Assembly: GCF_000151315.2 (NCBI RefSeq)
Contig: NW_011887295.1
Span: forward strand, 609,504-673,503
Reading direction: 5' to 3'
Origin: Capsaspora owczarzaki ATCC 30864
Taxonomy: Eukaryota; Opisthokonta; Filasterea
Length of the DNA: 64,000 nucleotides
Both the position numbers and the translations under genes were made by a program. The notes beneath the pieces were generated by a model. It was not told where the DNA came from. It worked only from the letters and a program-made list of their open reading frames with translations, and did not search any database. Below, piece by piece: positions 57,397 to 64,000 of the stretch (the stretch's first letter is position 1; every line of letters starts with the position of its first letter).

Positions 57397-58600
57397 ATTT
57401 GAATTGCCTTGTTTTTTTTTTTTTTTTTCTTTTTCTTTTTTGTTTGATTGTGTTGACTCGGGTCCTATCGGGGATTGTGGTGGATTGGGGGCAGAGGGGG
57501 CTTCGCGTGTGCTGTCCGCCTGCTTCACGGTGCTTGGGGATTGTGCGCGTTTGGGATGCTGCTTTCGAGAGAAGTCAGCGAAGCGAGTGAGCGAACAAGA
57601 CCAGAAGGCGAAGACATGACAATTGATCAAAAAAGCCAACCCACAGCAATTTTTTGACAAGATGCGCCAAACGAAAAGAGAAAAAAAAAAAAAAAAAGAA
57701 CGGGGAAACCTACTGAATGAGTAAGACGACGAAGAGCTCGAACGGAGGAGAAGAATCCAACAGTGAGGCAGACACTCGGTGATGCAGGGGCGGTGTGGGA
57801 GGGGAGCAGGAGGGAGTGAACAAGTGGGAGTGAAAAAAGGAAAAGAAAAACAAAGAGGGAGTGAGCCAAAGTGGGAGTGAAGTGAATGAAGAAAAATTCA
57901 AAATAAATTAATCGTTCGGTTTCTGGCTCGGCTCGGTTCCCGATTGACCGGTCTCGACTTTCTGCATGCCTGTGTGTGTAAACGTTTTTTGTGCGTGGCT
58001 GTGCGTGGCTTGGTTGTGCGGCAAGGAACGTCACTCTCCAAGCAAACGAATGGGGAAAAAAAGCCCGAAAGGAGTGGGTTTGGCAAACAAACGCGACCAA
58101 CAAATTTCGATGACGCCTCTCTCTGTTCGGTGAATGAGAACAGCCACGGTGCGTGCCGACGGGGGGCTGCCAGTGTGCTTGCGAGGATGTGCGTAAGGAG
58201 CAGAGTCCTGGAGCGCAACGGACCACGCCCATGGATTAGAATAGTGTATCACAGCGCAGGTATCGATGGTGAAATTCCGAGTCCGTTGCAACTGGCAACG
58301 CAAGGGAAAACACAAAAACAAAGCGAATCTGGCCACAAACAAAAAAAACGCCCACCCAGATCTGGGCTCAGATCGATTTTGAATGTGTTGCCCAGGTCAA
58401 ACCCACGCAATTCATTCGCTCGTCTCCAACATGCTGCTGGCTTTACCGCTATCCTGGAAACAAAGCGCTGCTGGACGGTGGGAGAAACACAAAACAAAAA
58501 GCCAAAGACAATGATCACACTGAACGATGCTCTCAGATGCATGGAACGAAAAAGCACAATCGTATTGAACGAAACTTCAAACATTGAATCACACAAGTCT
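57397..58600. other. Long region between the unknown gene and IMP3
   Basis: 1204 bp. Minus-strand open frames here (for example 58232-57627 and 58671-58249) are rich in Phe/Ser runs from T-tracts and show no family resemblance. It may hold 5' exons or the promoter of the unknown gene. A plus-strand 268-codon frame (57944-58750) overlaps IMP3 antisense and looks spurious. Confidence 0.45.
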
Positions 58601-60091
58601 TCACAACAAGTCAAAGTCATCCAGCTGCGCGCAAGCCAAAAAAAACCACAAAAAAAAAACGAGCGCCCCAAAAGTCAGCGACAAAACAATGCTCGACTTG
58701 CAATGCGACCAGACAACAAAGAGAACACCTCACCTTGTCGTTGTACTTGAGAACATGACGCCTGATCTTGGAGGTATCGACCCAAGTCACAAAGTCTTCC
58801 ATCGGCCTGTGGAGGAGCAAGCGCCGCACAAGTCAGTATGAGTCAAAAAATAAGGCGGGGTATTGCTGATCAGCGTAGGAGAGGCCTGGACAATCCCATG
58901 CTGACCCTATCCGCTCATAGAGATAAAGTACGGTATGATAGTTGGACTCAAAAATGCGGTGTGGGGGATGAGAGGGAAGCACATGGGAAGGAAACGGGTT
59001 GACGAGTCGGACAACCGGCGTGAGTCATTTTTACCTTGTGACGAGGAAGGCAGGATCGTTGACTGCATCAGGACCCACTCGAACGTCTACGACAGTGAAC
59101 AGTGGCGACAGAAGGTGAGCAAGGATGTAAGGAGCGGTAACGTCGCACGCCGAATCGAATCGAGGCAGAGCGATTAGGTTGTTGGCGAAACGACCCTCCC
59201 CCGCAACAACAGCGACTTACGGCCCTGCTCGACAAGCTGCACGGCCTCGCGGACGTTTTCGGCCATCTTCAGACGGACCATGACAACTGGTAATCGTCGT
59301 CTGCGCAAAAAGACAGGCACAAAGGATAGGGAAGCATGTTTGAGTGTAAAACCAAAAAAAAAAAAAAAAAAAAAACCGAGACAGCTCTCTGGCTCTGTGT
59401 CTTTGGGCATTTTACCGGCAGAATGCAGACGCTGTGACTGCTTCGCATTGGTGGAAGCCTTTAGCAGTGACAATAAGACCCATTCGGTACCTACTCCACA
59501 CACAAGCCGAAATGTCAGCCAACAAACATGCGTGTGCGCTGCTTTCGGCCCCTTCACGCTCGCAACTGACAGCTTGTCCAGCAGCGCGCTGCTTGTGTGT
59601 GCCTTGTGAGGATCTCGGTCGTCCAGCAGTGAGATCTTTGAAGCGAGCGAGCGGATGATGCCGCAGAGCTTGTTGTACCTGTTTGCATTGAGGATTTTGA
59701 GCAAGTGAGTGAGACTGTCATCGCCCCCCAGGTCCTCCACACTTTGGGAGTGGGAGGCTGCTTTCAGAAGCACTTGAGGACGGCCCCTCGACGTTGAATC
59801 GAGCCCAGTTGCAGCAGAGGTGGGCTGCAGCATTGACGGGATTCGGGGCCGGGCTTTGAGCCACATGGACTACGCGCTCACTGAACCCACTCCATCAACC
59901 AACCGACCAACCAACCCTCAGGCGTGCTCCAGTTTCCCCCTGACTCTGCATTACTTTGTGTAGTCCTCGCGGCGCTGGATGTGGTACTTGCGGAGGACTT
60001 TCACTTCGCGCAGGTTGTTCTCGCTCTTCCACTGCAGAAAGTCAACCTTCTTGAGCAGCTTTGCCTCATGATGCTTGAATGCGCGCACCAT
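58601..60091 (-). CDS. IMP3: U3 snoRNP protein IMP3
   Basis: Component of the Mpp10-Imp3-Imp4 complex that pairs U3 snoRNA with pre-rRNA in the nucleolus. Seven exons: 60091-59955, 59678-59571, 59490-59416, 59300-59221, 59086-59035, 58806-58734 and 58624-58601. All phases agree, giving 182 residues (human 184). The sequence aligns along its length: [62 protein letters not shown], the S4-type RNA-binding segment [38 protein letters not shown], and the short last exon LDDFDLL. Introns are 86-276 nt. No single exon would be recognised alone, so this gene is easily missed. Divergent from seipin. Confidence 0.95.
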
Positions 60092-60450
60092 TGTTGCAAA
60101 ACAAAGACTAAGAAAAGCAAAAGGATGAAAAAAATCAAACAGCAAGACTGACTGCATGCTCCAGCATCAGCGAGAGAGAGAGAGACCGAGTTGAGACCGG
60201 AACAAAGTCTCAGAAACACGCTCGTTGAGGTGGGGGGGGGAGAGAGACAACGAATATACTGCCACATTGCAAAAACATCAGCCAGAGAGAGAGGGTTGAT
60301 TTGACAACGTGCAATGTCTGAGCAAATTCTCAGAAACCGCGCAGTTCTCTTTCTTTCCGACTTCCCCATTGCTTAACCTCAGTCTCTGTTTCTCTTACTC
60401 GCTCATTCCCAGCTCAGTAGCTCACATTACACAATCCTCAGCACTCTCTG
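60092..60450. promoter_or_regulatory. Divergent intergenic region between IMP3 and seipin
   Basis: 359 bp between divergent start codons, with GA runs near 60172-60184 and 60283-60292 and a G-run near 60231-60240. Presumed shared promoter region. Confidence 0.5.
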
Positions 60451-62469
60451 ATGGCCAACGTGGTGGTGCGGTGGCTGCTCTGGCTCGCCGAGCTTGTGCT
60501 GCGGCTGCTCGTCGTCCGAACGGGACTCGCCGCCCTTGCGCTCTGGATTGCCCGCGCGACAGGCAGAACGCTGCTCTATGCGCTCTACTTTGCGACCGTC
60601 TTTGGCTGTGCGGTCTGTCTCTACGTTGCCTTCTACCTCGCCTACATCCCGACCGCCTCGCTCGTCCGCCCAGTCCATCTCCAATTCCAGTAAGGCCAGT
60701 CTTGCACCTCTCTCTTTCCCCACCCGCCGCAGCCCTACGTTATTTTGAAGTTTGTTTGTAGTTTGTTGCAGCTGTCTTCATGTTCAAGGGAGATGGGGTT
60801 GGTGATTGTCACTGAGCTGTCTGTCCACTTGCAATTGAAGTCCCATTTCTCAATTGGCCCAAATTTCAATGCTCACCATTCGTATTATGTGTGAACTTGG
60901 ACCAGATCATCGTCGTCAGAATCGCTCGTGGCAAGCGTGCTCTCAGACTCGGCAATCATCGATGCAAGTGCGCTGGCATTGCGCCTCGACGCAGCCGCAG
61001 CTCCACCGCGAGACCACATCACCCTCACCGAAAACTACCGCGTAACTGACCCAACCCTTTGATCATGAGCATGTTGTTGATGTGATATTCGTCTTTGGGA
61101 GATGGTGGTTTGTATGGAGTGTCGTGTGTATCCATGCTGAACGGTGGACGTGTTGTTTGAACCTGATTTTCCGCACAGTTGCTGAGCCGAAGTCAAGGAT
61201 ACGACGTGTCGGTGGTGCTTGATCTGCCAGACTCGGATGTCAACCGTCAGCTCGGTAGGGAGCAGAGCAAAACATGGACTGGTGTCTTGAAAATCGACTC
61301 ATCCTCTTTGCTCGTCTCATTCTAGGCATGTTCATGATTGGTGTCTCGTTCCTCTCGGCCGAAGGCGTGTCTGTTCGCAACGCATCAAGACCAGTGAGTG
61401 TCGGAGTTCTGTCCATCTCGTCGCTTTCTTGTTGAACGCACTGTTGTCGTTGACACGAGTTTTTTTTTTCTCTCTCTTGGCCAAAACAGTGTGTCCTCAG
61501 ATATCGATCCGACCTCCTGCGAACGATGCATACCCTTGTCTTTGCAATTCCGCTGCTCCTTGGCATCACAGATCAGCATCAGAGCATGAGTGTGCCAATT
61601 TTTGAGCAGATGCACGACAATCCGGTGAGCTACTGCAAGAAGAACCCTGAACGACCTAGAATCCACTTTACAACTAACGCTATTTGTACTTGTTGCAGCA
61701 TCATCCAATCACATCCGTTGTCGTGTCCGTGTCGAAGCCACTCTTGCAAGTGTATTCCGCAACACTGCGTATCGATGCCCACTTTATCGGTCTGCGGTAC
61801 TGGATGTACTGGTGGCCGTTCACGACTGGCAGCATTCTGATTTGCTGGCTGTTCGTGCTGCTGCTGGTATTGTTCTGGCTCGTTCGCCGCCGCTACAACG
61901 TCGACGCCCACTTTGCCGAGTTGCTTGGATGGGGCGTGGATGAAGACGAGCGTGCCCAGCATGCTGGATTCCGGGATCGCGAGGCCTGGTCCCGCAACGA
62001 ATCAGCCCGACAGGCGCCTCCCGTGTTGAACGAGCCCGCATTTTGGCCACCACCTCCTCCGCCGCCGCATGGAGACGACGATGAGCAAATGGAGTCGCTG
62101 GAACAAGATCTCCTGTCCTCTCTGGAAGAGGCTGGCGTATTAGCGCCAGAACTTGACGCCGACCTTGGCGCAGCCCCAGCGCCGCCCAAGCCCCAAGCTG
62201 CAGCATCACCATCATCAGCCTTCCCTGGACCTGCAAATTCTCGACGGGCTGGAGCAGGACCATCTTTGAACGAGCGTGCACTGCCTGCTCCTTCTCTAGC
62301 TGCGCAAGCTGACGAAGGCCTTGTAGAACCTGCACCCCTCGGCGCAGATGAACAACCACCCGTATTGCGGCAACGACGCCACCACCTTCGCGAAGCTGGC
62401 GAGGGTGTGGATCGTCACACTGCTGATGAGGCTTTGGATGGCGAGGACTTGCGAGACGACTCGGATTAG
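60451..62469 (+). CDS. BSCL2: Seipin (BSCL2), ER lipid-droplet assembly protein
   Basis: Exons 60451-60689, 60906-61041, 61179-61254, 61326-61393, 61490-61624 and 61699-62469 join in phase to 474 residues. Seipin forms an ER ring at lipid-droplet contact sites. The N-terminal hydrophobic segment (LLYALYFATVFGCAVCLYVA) is the first membrane helix. The lumenal domain shows DHITLTENYR, GYDVSVVLDLPDSDVN, LGMFMIGVSFLS, RYRSDLLRTMHTLVFAIPLL and LRIDAHFIGLRYWMY, matching animal seipin in order. The second membrane helix is SILICWLFVLLLVLFWLV. A cytosolic tail of about 190 residues, acidic and Pro/Ala-rich, follows; it is longer than in yeast. Exon 2 was fixed by phase and by continuity into the third exon. 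Confidence 0.92.
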
Positions 62470-62620
62470 TCGCTGTGTTCGTTGTAGATTTTGTTTGTTT
62501 GCTTTTTGTTCGCTTTTTGTTTAAAAAATTGTACCTCGGGATGGGTATGGTGGAACTGAAAAAAAACGAGAGTAAGTGGCGTGTTTAATAGTTTCAAAAA
62601 AATACATCCTTCAACTCAAA

Positions 62621-64000
62621 CTACTCGAACATTTGCTCCATTGCGCGCACAAACCGATCCCGATACTCGTGCGGCTCCACAGCGCTGATGCCATGGGCAT
62701 CCTTGCACGTGATTTTCGTTTTGGCAAAATGCTCGAGCTTTTTGGACAGGTCGTACTGCTGCAGCATGTCAATGACGCCGCCAAAGTACAAGCACGGCTG
62801 CGCACCATCAACGCCCTGCATGCCACCCGCATCGACGCGGTAGAATGGCGTATATCGCCGGATGTTGTGCGATGCGTGGCGGTGCGAGTCGGCGCCTGCG
62901 GCGCTCCCAGCGCTTGCGGTCGAGACGTGCGAAATGAAACTGCTGTTGAGGGCGTCTTCACCCACAAGCATGCTTTCTGGCCGATGCGTCGCCACGTCAC
63001 TCGCAGTCGGAACAACCTGGGCTGCTTCAAATTCGCGAGCACGCGCGACTGCCGCGCGAGTTTTCGCGTCGTTCGGGTCTTGCGAATGCACCGCCAACAA
63101 GAATGAGTAGTCCATAATCCCCAAGCTGTGCAAAAAGGTGGCGTCGGTATCCAGCTGTTGAATCATTCGTCGACTGCGCACAGCACCAAGTTTGACCTAC
63201 GCCAACAGTCAGCAATCGTCGTAAACCACACGCAGTTAGGTCAACTGGTGAAAAAAAAAAACCAACACACAAAACAAAATGGCTCGTTTTCACATGCATG
63301 TGCAGCCCTGCCCCTACCTTGCGCTGGTTGTTGATCAAATCCGTATCCTTCATCGTGCCCACATTTGCCAACGTCTTGCCCTCTTTGAGTGAGCGACGTG
63401 CAATCCAGGAACCCTTCAGATCGTACCGCTCGTGCAGCTTGAGCGGCGTAAAGATGCTGTTCTCCATCACAACAAAGTGAATCCACTCTTGCTCTCGTGA
63501 CAGACAGATGGCATGCAAACCACAAAACCGCGCCAGCAACGAGTCTGGGTTGTGCAGCATGTGCTCGTAATACGCGGGGAGAATCTTGCACAGCACGGCG
63601 AGATCACTCGAGGTGACCGTTTTGACAATGTAGCGTGCGTCTTGGCAAAAGTAAAAGAAGCTGCCGCTGCGGCCTTCCGTGAACTTTTCGAGCATTTGAC
63701 GCTCGCGCTCCTCCTTGAGGTCGTCGCGCGCCACAAAGGACGACAAGTATTTGGTGGCACTGACACCAAACAGCGAGCGCAGCTGCTCAAACACGGCAGG
63801 CATGTAGTCCTTAAAGTAAAACTTGCCATGGCCGCGGCGCTTGACCATTTCGCTGGTGACAACCTGCTCAAAGTCCAAGATGTGCGAATCACTGGCAAGG
63901 TCTGCCGAATGGGACGCCGCAGCAGCAGCTCTGTTCTGTTTCTTGTCCGAGAGAGTGCCATAGTTGACTTCGCCATCGTTATCAGACACGCGCGAGTAAG
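62621..64000 (-). CDS. Phosphatidylinositol phosphate kinase (PIP5K-like), 5' end outside window
   Basis: Lipid kinase making phosphoinositide bisphosphates. The visible coding parts are from the window edge to 63318 and 63196-62621; the N-terminus lies beyond 64000. Hallmarks are FKDYMPAVFEQLRSLFG, GRSGSFFYFCQDARYIVKTV (Gly-rich loop and catalytic Lys), FVVMENSIF, YDLKGSWIARRS, and LGIMDYSFLLAVH with the catalytic Asp. A roughly 90-residue insertion separates this from QPCLYFGGVIDMLQQYD and KITCKDAHGISAVEPHEYRDRF, the substrate-specificity segment. Family identity is clear. The choice between type I and type II is not: the activation-loop position where type I has Glu reads ISAVEPHEY, which favours a type I-like 4-phosphate 5-kinase. 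Confidence 0.88.

Noticed and set aside
57944-58750. 268-codon plus-strand ORF
   Set aside because: It runs antisense to the last exons of IMP3, is low in complexity and matches no family.
59714-59866. Minus-strand reading frame upstream of IMP3 exon 2 as extra coding sequence
   Set aside because: It lies in IMP3 intron 1; the splice from 59955 to 59678 gives the conserved protein without it.

Overview
The window is nuclear DNA from an intron-rich but gene-dense unicellular eukaryote. Genes use the standard code and GT-AG introns, mostly 80-800 nt and often with long T- or A-runs, and lie only a few hundred bases apart. The gene set (ACBD3-like, SUDS3-type Sds3, seipin, SMIM12-like, importin-9, YAK1 kinase, many LRR/TKL-type features) looks like a relative of animals. 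A filasterean holozoan such as Capsaspora is my best guess, by inference only. No bacterial operons, CRISPR arrays, rRNAs or convincing tRNAs were seen.

Layout, left to right: proteasome ATPase Rpt2 (+); an intronless CCCH/RWD/CHY zinc-finger protein (-); an ACBD3-like Golgi protein (-) head-to-head with a Sin3-complex Sds3 homolog (+); a securin candidate (-) head-to-head with the RNA ligase RtcB (+); a giant membrane-anchored glycosyltransferase (+); ABCF3/GCN20 (-) head-to-head with RPA1 (+); ribosomal protein eL8 (-); a secreted CBM9-like protein (-) head-to-head with class I aldolase (+, cut by a 100-N assembly gap); NOB1 (+); a YAK1 kinase (+); a HutD-family protein (+); a leucine-rich-repeat/TKL kinase with one repeat per exon and a frameshift (+); a small unknown gene (+); importin-9 (-) head-to-head with a SMIM12-like protein (+); an unknown gene (-); IMP3 (-) head-to-head with seipin (+); and the 3' part of a phosphatidylinositol phosphate kinase (-) at the right edge.

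Most genes are housekeeping: protein turnover, ribosome biogenesis (NOB1, IMP3, eL8), DNA replication (RPA1), nuclear import, translation control, lipid droplets and cell cycle. Six neighbouring pairs are divergent with 330-520 bp between start codons, suggesting shared promoters.

The most striking observation is a 764-bp element with 23-bp terminal inverted repeats and a TA target-site duplication, sitting inside a coding exon of RtcB. It lies exactly between two codons and 6 bp before the codon of the expected catalytic histidine. Removing it with one TA restores the conserved reading frame, whereas conventional splicing cannot easily do so. Because RtcB is the ligase reported to rejoin mRNAs after transposon excision at the RNA level, this deserves direct testing. 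Other points of note are the highly divergent securin candidate, the exon-per-repeat LRR gene, and start codons isolated in their own coding exon.
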